A DNA stretch of 34,412 nucleotides, from positions 1 to 34,412 of the forward strand of contig JAFTHM010000086.1 in assembly GCA_017457425.1 (NCBI GenBank), read 5' to 3'. Of this stretch, positions 25,734-33,541 are shown piece by piece (the first letter of the stretch is position 1; the number at the start of each line of letters is the position of its first letter). The notes beneath the pieces were generated by a model. That model ran no database searches. It saw nothing but the letters and a program-made list of their open reading frames with translations, and had not been told where the DNA came from. Source of the stretch: Alphaproteobacteria bacterium. Lineage in GTDB: Bacteria; Pseudomonadota; Alphaproteobacteria; CAAHEQ01; UBA3637. Position numbers and translations under genes: made by a program.

Positions 25734-25810
25734 GCGCCCGTAGCTCAATTGGATAGAGCATCTGACTACGGATCAGAAGGTTGTAAGTTCGAATCCTGCC
25801 GGGCGCGCCA
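25734..25810 (+). tRNA. tRNA-Arg (anticodon ACG)
   Basis: The 77-nt gene folds as a cloverleaf. The acceptor stem GCGCCCG pairs with CGGGCGC. The D arm reads AGCTCAATTGGATAGAGC. The anticodon stem-loop TCTGA-CTACGGA-TCAGA carries ACG, normally modified to ICG to read CGU, CGC and CGA. The T arm is GTAAG-TTCGAAT-CCTGC, which contains one A-C mismatch. G73 and an encoded CCA end it. The T arm mismatch is unusual but the rest is canonical. A terminator follows, and the 3' half is duplicated downstream. Confidence 0.95.
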
Positions 25811-25817
25811 TAAAATT

Positions 25818-25848
25818 AAAACCTCCTATTTCTAGGGGGTTTTATTTT
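25818..25848 (+). terminator. Intrinsic terminator of tRNA-Arg
   Basis: AAAACCTCCT (25818-25827) pairs with AGGGGGTTTT (25834-25843), one G-U, loop ATTTCT, followed by a T-rich tail. The same terminator recurs downstream near 25979-26004 as part of the duplication. Confidence 0.85.
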
Positions 25849-25860
25849 ATTGTGGGCAGT

Positions 25861-26020
25861 GGCGGATTTGAACTTACAAGGTAAGTTCGTATACGTCAGT
25901 AGACGCCTTTAGGCGGTCCGAACAACGTGAGGACGAGGGATAATATCCCGAGCAATCCTGCCGGGCGCGCCATAAAATTAAAACCTCCTTTTTTAGGGGG
26001 TTTTATTTTATTGTGGACAG
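25861..26020 (+). repeat. Partial duplication of the tRNA-Arg 3' half plus terminator, interrupted in the T loop
   Basis: The segment 25954-26020 repeats 25792-25859 (tRNA 3' end AATCCTGCCGGGCGCGCCA, terminator and following bases) with few changes. The preceding T-arm half GTAAGTTCG is also present (25881-25889), but 64 nt are inserted between it and AATCC. A further, inverted T-arm copy reads TTGTAAGTTCAAATCCGCC on the minus strand (25879-25861). Together they form the perfect 8-bp inverted repeat GAACTTAC/GTAAGTTC at 25870-25888. The insert has short hairpins such as GGGAT-AAT-ATCCC. The second copy cannot fold into a tRNA. It may be the scar of an element that used the tRNA 3' end, or a tRNA-derived repeat. 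Confidence 0.75.
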
Positions 26021-26043
26021 AGAATAATATCTGATTTAAAAAT

Positions 26044-26062
26044 GCCCCTTTGTAAAAGGGGC
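26044..26062. terminator. Perfect 8-bp hairpin downstream of ettA
   Basis: GCCCCTTT (26044-26051) pairs with AAAGGGGC (26055-26062) across GTA. On the minus strand it is followed by ATTTTTAAAT, so it could be the final terminator of ettA. On the plus strand it has no T run. Confidence 0.55.
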
Positions 26063-26095
26063 GCTATGTATATCTCAAAAAATAATTTTTGTGAA

Positions 26096-26112
26096 GGTAT
26101 TTTTACAATACC
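26096..26112 (-). terminator. Hairpin directly downstream of ettA
   Basis: GGTATT pairs with AATACC (26112-26107/26101-26096 on the minus strand) across a 5-nt loop, 16 nt past the ettA stop. The downstream sequence is only moderately T-rich. Confidence 0.45.
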
Positions 26113-26127
26113 TCCCCACTAAAAAAA

Positions 26128-27801
26128 CTATCGTTCAATCGGTTTATATTTAATACGGTGCGGTGTATCGGCATCCGTACCCAAACGGCGGTGTTTGTCG
26201 GCTTCATATTCAGCATAGTTGCCTTCAAACCAAACCACTTTGGAATCGCCTTCAAACGCCAAAATATGCGTTGCCAAACGGTCCAAGAACCAACGGTCGT
26301 GGGATGTAATAACGGCGCATCCCGGGAAGTCCATTAAGGCCTCTTCCAACGCACGCAAGGTATCCACATCCAAATCGTTTGTCGGTTCGTCCAACAACAA
26401 AACGTTGGCACCGGATTTTAACATTTTTGCCATATGCACACGGTTGCGTTCCCCACCGGACAAAACCCCGACTTTCTTTTGTTGGTCCGGCCCTTTAAAG
26501 TTAAATTGAGATACATAGCCACGGGACGGCACTTCACGTTTGCCTAAGGTTAAAATATCTAAGCCACCGGAAATTTCTTGCCATACCGTTTTATTATCAT
26601 CAAGTGCATCACGGCTTTGATCCACATACCCAAGTTTCACCGTTTCACCCACACGGAATGTCCCACTGTCCGGTGTTTCTTGACCAGTAATAATACGCAT
26701 CAGTGTTGTTTTACCGGCACCGTTCGGCCCGATAATACCAACAATACCACCAGCCGGCAAATTAAAGGTCAAATCTTCAAACAATAACTTATCACCAAAA
26801 GCTTTACTTAAGTTATTAGCTTCCAAAACCACATCCCCCAAACGAGGACCCGCCGGAATAACGATTTGAGCCACATCTGGTGTTTTTTCAACCGATTTTT
26901 TCAAGAGTTCTTCATAAGCCGTAATACGGGCTTTGGATTTTGCCTGACGTGCTTTCGGAGATTGACGCACCCATTCCAATTCCTCTTTGAGTGTGCGTTG
27001 ACGTGCTTTTTCGGCATTTTGTTCAACCTCTAAGCGTTTTTGTTTTTGCTCCAGCCAAGACGTATAGTTGCCCTCATACGGAATACCTTCACCACGGTCC
27101 ATTTCCAAAATCCAACCGGTTACGTTATCTAAGAAATAACGATCGTGGGTTACCATTACGACTGTACCGGCATAGTTTTTCAAATATGTTTGAAGCCAAG
27201 CCACCGATTCGGCATCTAAGTGGTTTGTCGGTTCGTCCAATAACAACATATCCGGTTTGCTGAGCAACAATCGGCACAAAGCCACACGCCGTTTTTCACC
27301 ACCGGATAATTTTGTCACATCGGCATCGGACGGTGGACAACGCAAAGCATCCATCGCAATTTCAATCGTGCGTTCAATTTCCCAACCGTTACACGCATCA
27401 ATTTTTTCTTGTAATTCGGCTTGTTCGGCCAGCAACGCATCCATATCGGCATCTGGATCGGCAAATTTCATATTCACTTCTTCATAACGTTGCATCAAAT
27501 CACGAATTTCACCGACACCATCCATGATATTACCCATCACATCTTTAGTCGGATCAAGTTGTGGTTCTTGAGGTAAATAACCTACTTTCACACCGTCGGC
27601 CGCCCATGCTTCACCCGTAAAATTATCATCTAATCCGGCCATAATTTTTAAAAGGGTTGACTTACCGGCTCCATTCGGACCCAACACACCGATTTTTGCC
27701 CCTGGGAAGAAACTCAACCAAATATGCTTTAAAACTTCTTTTCCACCAGGGAATGTTTTGCATAAATCTTTCATCACATAGATATATTGATAACTTGCCA
27801 T
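26128..27801 (-). CDS. ettA: Energy-dependent translational throttle protein EttA (ABC-F)
   Basis: The 557-residue protein has two ABC domains: Walker [10 protein letters not shown] near residues 38 and 357, signatures [15 protein letters not shown] and [15 protein letters not shown], and Walker [12 protein letters not shown] and [11 protein letters not shown]. There are no membrane segments. The long inter-domain linker and the conserved opening ([48 protein letters not shown]) are characteristic of EttA. It binds the ribosomal E site and gates the first elongation step according to the ATP/ADP ratio. A near-consensus promoter stands upstream. Confidence 0.95.
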   Translation of the reverse strand: MASYQYIYVMKDLCKTFPGGKEVLKHIWLSFFPGAKIGVLGPNGAGKSTLLKIMAGLDDNFTGEAWAADGVKVGYLPQEPQLDPTKDVMGNIMDGVGEIRDLMQRYEEVNMKFADPDADMDALLAEQAELQEKIDACNGWEIERTIEIAMDALRCPPSDADVTKLSGGEKRRVALCRLLLSKPDMLLLDEPTNHLDAESVAWLQTYLKNYAGTVVMVTHDRYFLDNVTGWILEMDRGEGIPYEGNYTSWLEQKQKRLEVEQNAEKARQRTLKEELEWVRQSPKARQAKSKARITAYEELLKKSVEKTPDVAQIVIPAGPRLGDVVLEANNLSKAFGDKLLFEDLTFNLPAGGIVGIIGPNGAGKTTLMRIITGQETPDSGTFRVGETVKLGYVDQSRDALDDNKTVWQEISGGLDILTLGKREVPSRGYVSQFNFKGPDQQKKVGVLSGGERNRVHMAKMLKSGANVLLLDEPTNDLDVDTLRALEEALMDFPGCAVITSHDRWFLDRLATHILAFEGDSKVVWFEGNYAEYEADKHRRLGTDADTPHRIKYKPIER

Positions 27802-27836
27802 AAATACTCCTTTTAGTTAATGATTAAATTGGGGGT

Positions 27837-27865
27837 ATTATACAAAAACACCCTATAAAAGTCAA
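27837..27865 (-). promoter_or_regulatory. ettA promoter, near consensus
   Basis: On the minus strand TTGACT (27865-27860), a 17-bp spacer and a perfect TATAAT (27842-27837). AAAAGGAGTATTT before the ATG is the ribosome site. The -35 box abuts the T run of the fucosyltransferase terminator. Confidence 0.88.
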
Positions 27866-27866
27866 G

Positions 27867-27889
27867 AAAAAAGGGCTGATTAAAAGCCC
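27867..27889 (-). terminator. Intrinsic terminator of the dut-fucosyltransferase unit
   Basis: On the minus strand GGGCT (27889-27885) pairs with AGCCC (27877-27873), followed by TTTTTT. It stops transcription immediately before the ettA promoter. Confidence 0.75.
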
Positions 27890-27899
27890 CCTTTCTATT

Positions 27900-28883
27900 T
27901 TACTTTTTACCACATATTTTTTGTTTTAGTCTGGATAATTTATGTTTAATGAAATATTTTACAATTAAATACACATCCCGTTGTTTCATATTCCGATAAT
28001 CCACATCTGCATAATGTTTAATAATCTTACGACGACGGGCTTTTTCAATTGGTCCATCAAAAATATTAGATAAGAATTTCAAAATACTTTCATCAGAATA
28101 TCTATCCGGTAATTTTCCACCGACAAAGGCCGGTTCATTCAGCATTTGTAAATACGCTTCATCATCATTATCCAGTTGTTTGATTTTTTCTATAACCTCA
28201 TCAATACTGGCATAATCATGACAATTAATAAATGCCTTAGGGTTAAAATCTTGAACAGCTGTTTCATCCCCATAGTAAATCGGAATCGTACCGGCGGCAA
28301 AAGATTCCAAAATTTTCTCTGTACAATATCCACGGGCAGCCACATTTTCAAAAGCAAATGAAAATTTATAGTCCTTTTGAAACTCAATTTTATCCGGAAC
28401 AGGACCACCGACATTATTTTTATACTTACCACCAGAATCCACTTGTTTATAGGCCGACAGCTTTTCAAAAAATTCCTCTCTGAAACCATCCGTTTGTTTG
28501 ATATTAGAAATCACCATACAGCAAAACTTGCGTTTTGTCGCCTCTACATCCATAGGGGATTTACTTAAAGTGGCATCCAAAGCTTTACCATACCGACGCC
28601 ACAATGGCAAACGCATATAACGGTCTTCAAATTCTATATGATGAAATCCAAAGGCATAATCGCAATAATTAAAATTCGGCACAACATTTTCGCCCGTAAA
28701 GAAAATACGAATACCATCAAACGTATGGTGATTATTCCCATACACGCTATAGAATAAATAATCCGGATTATCTGTAATTTCTATATGATATTTTTGCGAG
28801 AGTAATTTGAAAAAAAAATCTTCCTGCGCATTATAATTACCACTATGCGCACAATCCAAATACCCTAGTTTAATTGTTTTCAT
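27900..28883 (-). CDS. GT10-family fucosyltransferase
   Basis: The 327-residue protein contains the glycosyltransferase-10 signature YKFSFAFENVAARGYCTEKILESFAAGTIPIYYGDETAVQDFNPKAFIN near residues 170-220: F-x-FEN, GY-x-TEK, and the A-G-x-P-x-Y-x-G turn that binds GDP-fucose. The N-terminal half (DYLFYSVYGNNHHTFDGIRIFFTGENVVPNFNYCDYAFGF) is typical of bacterial alpha-1,3/1,4-fucosyltransferases such as Helicobacter FucT. The C-terminus is basic (KYFIKHKLSRLKQKICGKK), which in that family aids membrane attachment. It probably fucosylates LPS, capsule or another surface glycan. No GDP-fucose synthesis genes or LPS cluster lie nearby. The gene lies 8 nt after dut and shares its promoter. Confidence 0.88.
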   Translation of the reverse strand: MKTIKLGYLDCAHSGNYNAQEDFFFKLLSQKYHIEITDNPDYLFYSVYGNNHHTFDGIRIFFTGENVVPNFNYCDYAFGFHHIEFEDRYMRLPLWRRYGKALDATLSKSPMDVEATKRKFCCMVISNIKQTDGFREEFFEKLSAYKQVDSGGKYKNNVGGPVPDKIEFQKDYKFSFAFENVAARGYCTEKILESFAAGTIPIYYGDETAVQDFNPKAFINCHDYASIDEVIEKIKQLDNDDEAYLQMLNEPAFVGGKLPDRYSDESILKFLSNIFDGPIEKARRRKIIKHYADVDYRNMKQRDVYLIVKYFIKHKLSRLKQKICGKK

Positions 28884-28891
28884 ACTTAACT

Positions 28892-29362
28892 CTACTGTTT
28901 TCCTGTTGACCCAAATCCACCGATACCACGTGTGGTATCATCATCCACACTGTCCACTGTGGCAAAGTCAACACACATAACTGGAGCAACAACCCCCTGA
29001 GCAATTCTGTCCCCCGGTTCTATAATAAAATCTTCGGCTCCATGATTAACTAAAATAGCACGTACTTCGCCACGATATCCCAAATCTACCGTACCGACAC
29101 CGTTCATCATCGTAATCCCGTGCTTAGCTGCCAATCCGGATCTGGCCCGAATTTGGATTTCATAATTTAATCCCACCGGAATTTTTCCCGTTTCCAGTTG
29201 AAATTTAACACCGGTTGGAATTGGCCTATACTCACGAGGTTTTAACACAATGCGTTCCGATATGGCCGCTCGTAAATCAAACCCTGCATCACCGGCATGT
29301 TTATACCCCAGTTCACCCCAATCTTTATTATAATTTTGCAAATATTCAATATTTAATTTCAT
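28892..29362 (-). CDS. dut: Deoxyuridine 5'-triphosphate nucleotidohydrolase (dUTPase)
   Basis: Starting at the ATG at 29362, after AAAGGAGATTTAC, the product has 156 residues; an in-frame ATG at 29419 lies upstream of the promoter and is rejected. All five trimeric dUTPase motifs are visible: AGDAGFDLRA, IQIRARSGLAAKHGI, NGVGTVDLGYRGEVRAILVNHG, GDRIAQGVVAPV, and the C-terminal RGIGGFGSTGK arm that closes over the substrate. It hydrolyses dUTP to dUMP, lowering uracil incorporation and supplying substrate to ThyA. It is the first gene of a two-gene unit with the fucosyltransferase, an unexpected pairing. Confidence 0.96.
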   Translation of the reverse strand: MKLNIEYLQNYNKDWGELGYKHAGDAGFDLRAAISERIVLKPREYRPIPTGVKFQLETGKIPVGLNYEIQIRARSGLAAKHGITMMNGVGTVDLGYRGEVRAILVNHGAEDFIIEPGDRIAQGVVAPVMCVDFATVDSVDDDTTRGIGGFGSTGKQ

Positions 29363-29383
29363 GTAAATCTCCTTTTTTATGGT

Positions 29384-29412
29384 AGGATACTTTTTTTCAC
29401 CCAAAATGTCAA
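29384..29412 (-). promoter_or_regulatory. dut promoter
   Basis: On the minus strand a perfect TTGACA (29412-29407), a 17-bp spacer and TATCCT (29389-29384). The leader is about 15 nt and contains AAAGGAG. Confidence 0.8.
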
Positions 29413-29454
29413 ATATCAAAATGATTAAAACGACACAAAAACATAAAAAATAAG

Positions 29455-29482
29455 TTGATTTTTACGGCAAAAGTTGTATATT
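29455..29482 (+). promoter_or_regulatory. yajC-secD-secF promoter
   Basis: TTGATT (29455-29460), a 16-bp spacer and TATATT (29477-29482), 31 nt before the yajC ATG with GAAAGGAAAAAC as ribosome site. Confidence 0.7.
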
Positions 29483-29513
29483 ATTGCCATTATTATTTAA
29501 TGAAAGGAAAAAC

Positions 29514-29843
29514 ATGTTTATATCTGAAGCAATGGCTCAAACGGTACAAACAGCCACAAATACAGCTGCCACATCTGGCAGTGGCATTGCCGCTTTTGCC
29601 CAACTGATTTTAATTTTCGGAATTTTATACTTATTACTCATCCGTCCGCAAAAGAAAAAACTGTAACGTCATGAGGCGGCCTTAAATGCCATTACTAAAG
29701 GCTCTAAAGTTGTTATCGGCGGAATTATCGGTACGGTATCAAAGGTAGAAGATAACAATGAATTGACGGTTAAAATCGCTGACAATACCGAAATTAAAGT
29801 TATCCGTGGCTATATTTCACAGGTTTTAGAAGAGGAAAAATAA
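29514..29843 (+). pseudogene. yajC: yajC with in-frame TAA at codon 51
   Basis: YajC is the small single-span partner of SecD and SecF in the holotranslocon. The reading frame starts at the ATG at 29514 and encodes the membrane part (AAFAQLILIFGILYLLLIRPQKKKL), then meets TAA at 29664-29666. The same frame continues without shift for 58 more codons (RHEAALNAITKGSKVVIGGIIGTVSKVED... ISQVLEEEK) to a TAA one base before the secD start. The total of 110 codons is the normal YajC length, and family members often have Gln (CAA) where TAA stands, so one C-to-T change explains it. The 50-residue product would keep the membrane helix but lose the cytoplasmic domain. Alternatives are a sequencing error or stop read-through; TAA ends many other genes here. 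Confidence 0.85.
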
Positions 29844-29844
29844 G

Positions 29845-31416
29845 ATGTTTGGATATTCAAAAGTAAAGTCTTGGACGGTTATCGTCACGATTTTAATTGG
29901 TATTATTTTTGCTTTGCCGACTTTTTTACCGGCATCGGTTTACGAAAAAACACCCAAAGATATGCACTCTTGGTTTAAACCGATTACGTTGGGTTTGGAT
30001 TTACAAGGTGGATCCTACCTATTAATGGAAGTAGACACCAAAAATTTGGTATCCGAAAAACTGGAAAGTTTAGCGGATTTAACTCGGTCTGCACTACGTT
30101 CGGAAAAAGTTCGTTTTTCCGGTTTAAAAGTGGAAAATGATACTTTGGTCTTAAAGGTATTAAAGGCCGAAGATTTAAATAAAGTGCGTGAAACAATTCG
30201 CAAACAAGAATCAGGCATTCCTCTGCAAATTGATACAGAGGGGACAAACGTCAGTGTACGTTATACCGAAGATGCCTTGAATATTATGAAACGCCAAGCC
30301 GTTATGCAATCTTTGGAAATTGTTCGTAAACGTATTGATGAATTGGGAACAAAAGAACCTCAAATTCAACAACAAGGGGCTGACCGAATTGTCATTCAAT
30401 TACCTGGCGTTCAAGATCCATCCGAAATTAAGGCTTTAATGGGTAAAACCGCTAAATTAACGTTTCATTTGGTTGATGAAAACACAAATGTTATTATGGC
30501 CAGACAAGGTAAAATTTCACCCGATTCCATGTTGATGGATGGTGATGAAACGGGACCAATCGTTTTAAAACGTGCCGTTGTTGTGGGCGGGGAAAGTTTG
30601 GAAAGCGCTAAAATGAGCTATGATGAACAAGGCCGTCCCGCTGTGGCCTTTGCGTTTAAATCCGTTGGCGCCAAAAAATTTGCCAATGCCACCCGTGAAA
30701 ATGTCGGTCGTCGATTGGCTATTGTGTTAGATGGAAAAGTCATCAGTGCCCCCTCTATCAATACACCGATTACGGGCGGACAAGGTATCATTACGGGCAA
30801 CTTTACGGTTTCGGCCGCTAATGATTTAGCCTTATTATTGCGTTCCGGTGCATTGCCGGCTCCATTAATTGTTCAAGAAGAACGTGTTGTGGGTCCGGGG
30901 CTGGGTGATGATTCCATTCGTGCCGGCACAACCGCTTGTATTTTAGGCTTACTGTTCGTCTTTGTCTTTATGATTGTGGTTTACGGCGGATATGGTATTT
31001 TTGCGGATATCGCCTTACTGACGAACGGTATTTTATTGTTGGCATTGCTCAGCATTTTTGATGCCACATTAACATTACCGGGGCTTGCAGGTATCGCTTT
31101 GACAATCGCCATGGCCGTTGATTCCAATATTTTGGTTTTTGAACGTATGAAAGAAGAAATTCAAAAAGGCGTTACACATCCGATGGAGGTTTTAAACCGT
31201 GGGTTTGAAGGGGCCTTTTCCGCTATTTTAGACGGCCAATTAACAACATTTTTTGCCGCATTATTCTTGTTCTGGCTCGGTTCCGGTCCGGTACGTGGAT
31301 TCGGCATTACATTGGGTTTAGGGTTAGCTACCACAATGTTTACGGCCCTTTTGGTAACCCGTATGCTGATGACAATCTGGATTGCAGTCAGAAAGCCAAA
31401 AACAATTAATTTATAA
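29845..31416 (+). CDS. secD: Protein translocase subunit SecD
   Basis: The 523-residue protein has an N-terminal membrane helix followed by ITLGLDLQGGSYLLMEVD (the D1 LGLDLxGG motif), a large periplasmic domain (~residues 50-350), and five further membrane helices including GIALTIAMAVDSNILVFERMKEE and GFEGAFSAILDGQLTTFFAALFLFWLGSGPVRGFGITLGLGL, the characteristic RND-like signature. SecD and SecF use the proton gradient to pull secreted proteins through SecYEG. The start follows GAGGAAAAATAAG, one base after the yajC frame ends, so coupling to YajC translation is expected and would be affected by the yajC stop. Confidence 0.97.
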   Translation: MFGYSKVKSWTVIVTILIGIIFALPTFLPASVYEKTPKDMHSWFKPITLGLDLQGGSYLLMEVDTKNLVSEKLESLADLTRSALRSEKVRFSGLKVENDTLVLKVLKAEDLNKVRETIRKQESGIPLQIDTEGTNVSVRYTEDALNIMKRQAVMQSLEIVRKRIDELGTKEPQIQQQGADRIVIQLPGVQDPSEIKALMGKTAKLTFHLVDENTNVIMARQGKISPDSMLMDGDETGPIVLKRAVVVGGESLESAKMSYDEQGRPAVAFAFKSVGAKKFANATRENVGRRLAIVLDGKVISAPSINTPITGGQGIITGNFTVSAANDLALLLRSGALPAPLIVQEERVVGPGLGDDSIRAGTTACILGLLFVFVFMIVVYGGYGIFADIALLTNGILLLALLSIFDATLTLPGLAGIALTIAMAVDSNILVFERMKEEIQKGVTHPMEVLNRGFEGAFSAILDGQLTTFFAALFLFWLGSGPVRGFGITLGLGLATTMFTALLVTRMLMTIWIAVRKPKTINL

Positions 31417-31428
31417 AGGATACGACAA

Positions 31429-32361
31429 ATGAAAAAATTATTTAGAAAACGTAATTTTAATATTAATTTTTTGGGAATGCGTAAAATCGGTTATTCTATC
31501 GCATTTATGTTATTGGCTCTATCCGTATGGGGATTATTCAGCAAAGGGTTAAATTACGGCGTTGACTTTGAAGGGGGAGTTTTGGTAGAAGTATCTGCCG
31601 AACAAGCCATTGACATGGATAAAATGCGGTCCGATTTATCCTTCTTAAAGGAATTGTCAATTCAATCCATTGGTATGGGTGATGAAATTAAATCCGTATT
31701 AATTCAAACACAAGCCGAAGATGCGGGTTTAACCGGACCTCAATTGGTTGAAAAAATCAAATCTGTATTGGGTGCCGGGTATACATATGACCGGGTGGAA
31801 ACAATCGGGCCCAGAATCGGACAAGAATTAAAGGAAAAAAGCTTACTCGCCTCTGTTTTGGCATTACTGGCTATTTCCATTTATATTTGGCTGAGATTTG
31901 AATGGCCGTTTGCTATCGGCTGTATGGCGTCACTGGCCTATAACTTAATTGTGGTTGTCGGAACATTTGCCGTATTCGGTTGGGAATTTGATATGATTGT
32001 GGTGGCCGGTTTATTGTCTTTGGCCGGTTATGCCTGTAATGACACTATCGTTACCTATGACCGAGTTCGTGAAAACTTACAAAAATTCCGTAAAATGGGC
32101 AAAGATGACTTACTCAATAAAAGTATCAATGAAACATTATCCCGCACTATTTTAACAGGTGTAACCACGTTATTCGTCTTGTTGGTATTATTGTTCATCG
32201 GTGGACAAACCTTGCAAGGGTTCTCCATTTCTATGGCTTTGGGATTGGTGGTTGGAACATATGCTTCAATCTTCTTGGCCGTTCCAATGCTCAGATACTT
32301 TGACATTGCACAAGTGGCTAACAAAGGTGAAACAGGCCCCTATGCCAATGCCGAAAAATAG
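31429..32361 (+). CDS. secF: Protein translocase subunit SecF
   Basis: The 310-residue protein has six membrane helices. It shows GLNYGVDFEGGVLVEV after the first helix (the G-x-DF-x-GG motif of SecF), YDRVETIGPRIGQELKEKSLLASVLALLAISIYIWLRFEWPFAIG, then VAGLLSLAGYACNDTIVTYDRVREN and SINETLSRTILTGVTTLFVLLVLLFIGGQTLQGFSISMALGLVVGTYASIF. In the VTYDRVREN segment the aspartate expected for proton transfer is present. It follows secD by 12 nt with AAAGGATACGACAA as ribosome site. Its terminator lies 10 nt after the stop. Confidence 0.97.
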   Translation: MKKLFRKRNFNINFLGMRKIGYSIAFMLLALSVWGLFSKGLNYGVDFEGGVLVEVSAEQAIDMDKMRSDLSFLKELSIQSIGMGDEIKSVLIQTQAEDAGLTGPQLVEKIKSVLGAGYTYDRVETIGPRIGQELKEKSLLASVLALLAISIYIWLRFEWPFAIGCMASLAYNLIVVVGTFAVFGWEFDMIVVAGLLSLAGYACNDTIVTYDRVRENLQKFRKMGKDDLLNKSINETLSRTILTGVTTLFVLLVLLFIGGQTLQGFSISMALGLVVGTYASIFLAVPMLRYFDIAQVANKGETGPYANAEK

Positions 32362-32370
32362 GATAAAATT

Positions 32371-32395
32371 AAAGCCGACTGCGATGGTCGGCTTT
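32371..32395 (+). terminator. Terminator hairpin after secF
   Basis: AAAGCCGAC (32371-32379) pairs perfectly with GTCGGCTTT (32387-32395) across 7 nt. The tail ATGTTT is weak, so the second hairpin at 32416-32444 may complete termination. Confidence 0.75.
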
Positions 32396-32415
32396 ATGTT
32401 TGATTTCCAGAATAT

Positions 32416-32444
32416 AAAAAAAACTCTCCAATTGGAGAGTTTTT
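32416..32444. terminator. Bidirectional terminator between secF and the convergent lipoprotein gene
   Basis: ACTCTCC (32423-32429) and GGAGAGT (32434-32440) are a perfect inverted repeat around AATT, flanked by A and T runs, so it can act on both strands. It lies 5 nt past the stop of the minus-strand gene. Confidence 0.88.
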
Positions 32445-32449
32445 GTTTC

Positions 32450-32812
32450 TTACTTACTCTTATAATAGACGTGTCCGTTAACACAACGGTGGACAAAAAC
32501 CCTTGTTGGACGATGGTAAGAAGAATGATGTGTGTTACCTCCATAACAATTTCCTCCTCTACGCACATATCCACCTAATTTGTTAATAGCATTGTTATCA
32601 GTTGCAATACCACCCACAATTGCCACTCCTTGTAAAATCTGCCCTGCAGAAATACCAGAACTTTGCGTACGTTCCCAATAACCGGTAGCATTAGAGTAAG
32701 TTGTCGTTGTACAAGAAGACATAGACATAGCAGCACCCGCTAAAATAGCTAACTTACCAACCGTACTTTTAAAAAAATTATTCATCCATGAACCTTTATT
32801 TTCGTTTGACAT
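32450..32812 (-). CDS. Small Gly/His-rich putative lipoprotein
   Basis: Starting at the ATG at 32812, after GAAAGGAGTTTACT, the product has 120 residues; an in-frame start at 32845 lies in the promoter. A hydrophobic segment (KLAILAGAAMSMSSC) ends in a lipobox-like MSSC, though it is preceded by an unusually long ~20-residue N-terminus (MSNENKGSWMNNFFKSTVG). The mature part has a glycine-rich hydrophobic stretch (GISAGQILQGVAIVGGIATDNNAINKLGGYVRRGG). It ends with NTHHSSYHRPTRVFVHRCVNGHVYYKSK, rich in His and Tyr. Probably envelope-located; function unknown. The neighbour at 32907 is also a small His-rich lipoprotein. Confidence 0.72.
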   Translation of the reverse strand: MSNENKGSWMNNFFKSTVGKLAILAGAAMSMSSCTTTTYSNATGYWERTQSSGISAGQILQGVAIVGGIATDNNAINKLGGYVRRGGNCYGGNTHHSSYHRPTRVFVHRCVNGHVYYKSK

Positions 32813-32843
32813 AGTAAACTCCTTTCTATTTATCTGTACTTTC

Positions 32844-32872
32844 AATATAACATACTTTTAATCATTTGTCAA
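32844..32872 (-). promoter_or_regulatory. Promoter of the 32450-32812 lipoprotein gene
   Basis: On the minus strand TTGACA (32872-32867), a 17-bp spacer and TATATT (32849-32844). These are the same hexamers and spacing as at the autotransporter promoter, without the C tract. Confidence 0.85.
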
Positions 32873-32906
32873 TTAATTAAAAATAACCATTTGTTTTTAA
32901 TAAATT

Positions 32907-33401
32907 TTATCTACAATAATGATAGTGACGGTGATGGCAATGAGAAGGAGAATAAAAATGACAATTTCTAACTCCATAAGAGTACATATAAACATCTCCA
33001 CACCCATTAACGGCATTGTACGGTACACCACTGTTAGAGTAATTCATATTTGCTTCAATTACCCCCGGAGAAGGAACAATCATCGGACCATTATATCGGA
33101 CTGGTTGTACATTCATCGCCGGTTGCACTTGAGAAAACGGACTTTGACGTACCGGTTGTTGATACACAGGTTGCTGTACCGGTGCTGTCAATGTCGTACC
33201 TTCGGCGCTGGTCGGTTGAATATACCCCAGCGTTCCACGAACTGTACCGCCATCTTTATAATTAACAACACGTGGTGCCGTAGCGTATACATTTTGTTGA
33301 TTTTGTCTATAAGCGGCATTAGCCCCTTTATTACAACAACAAGAACTTAAAGCTGCAGACATAGCAACCATAGAGCCAAGTAAAACTAATTCTTTTTTCA
33401 T
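32907..33401 (-). CDS. Putative lipoprotein with Gln/Pro-rich body and His-rich C-terminus
   Basis: Starting at the ATG at 33401, with AAGGGGA eight bases upstream, the product has 164 residues; ATGs at 33434 and 33407 fit the ribosome site less well. The signal MKKELVLLGSMVAMSAALSSC ends in lipobox LSSC, with three consecutive Cys (CCC). The body is low-complexity (PVQQPVYQQPVRQSPFSQVQ, PAMNVQPVRYNGP). The end is strikingly His/Tyr/Cys-rich: NCHFYSPSHCHHRHYHYCR. The last part could bind metal ions, a hypothesis only. No homologous domain is recognised. Confidence 0.72.
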   Translation of the reverse strand: MKKELVLLGSMVAMSAALSSCCCNKGANAAYRQNQQNVYATAPRVVNYKDGGTVRGTLGYIQPTSAEGTTLTAPVQQPVYQQPVRQSPFSQVQPAMNVQPVRYNGPMIVPSPGVIEANMNYSNSGVPYNAVNGCGDVYMYSYGVRNCHFYSPSHCHHRHYHYCR

Positions 33402-33452
33402 ATCCATCCCCTTTTTATTTTGGTTAAACGGCATTGTGCCTGAATTAAGTAC

Positions 33453-33481
33453 AGTTTACCATTATTTTATATATTTGTCAA
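33453..33481 (-). promoter_or_regulatory. Promoter of the 32907-33401 lipoprotein gene
   Basis: On the minus strand TTGACA (33481-33476), a 17-bp spacer and TAAACT (33458-33453). Confidence 0.75.
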
Positions 33482-33541
33482 CAATTTTTTAAAAATTTTA
33501 ATAACATATTGTTTTTTTATAATAATAATTTTAATTTTTTA

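Noticed and set aside
25861-26020. Second tRNA-Arg gene
   Set aside because: Only the T-arm and 3' acceptor half are present, with a 64-nt insert in the T loop; no D arm or anticodon arm exists.
29362-29419. Longer dUTPase starting at an ATG at 29419
   Set aside because: The added part contains the TTGACA promoter of dut, and the family N-terminus fits MKLNIEYLQ at 29362 with a strong ribosome site.
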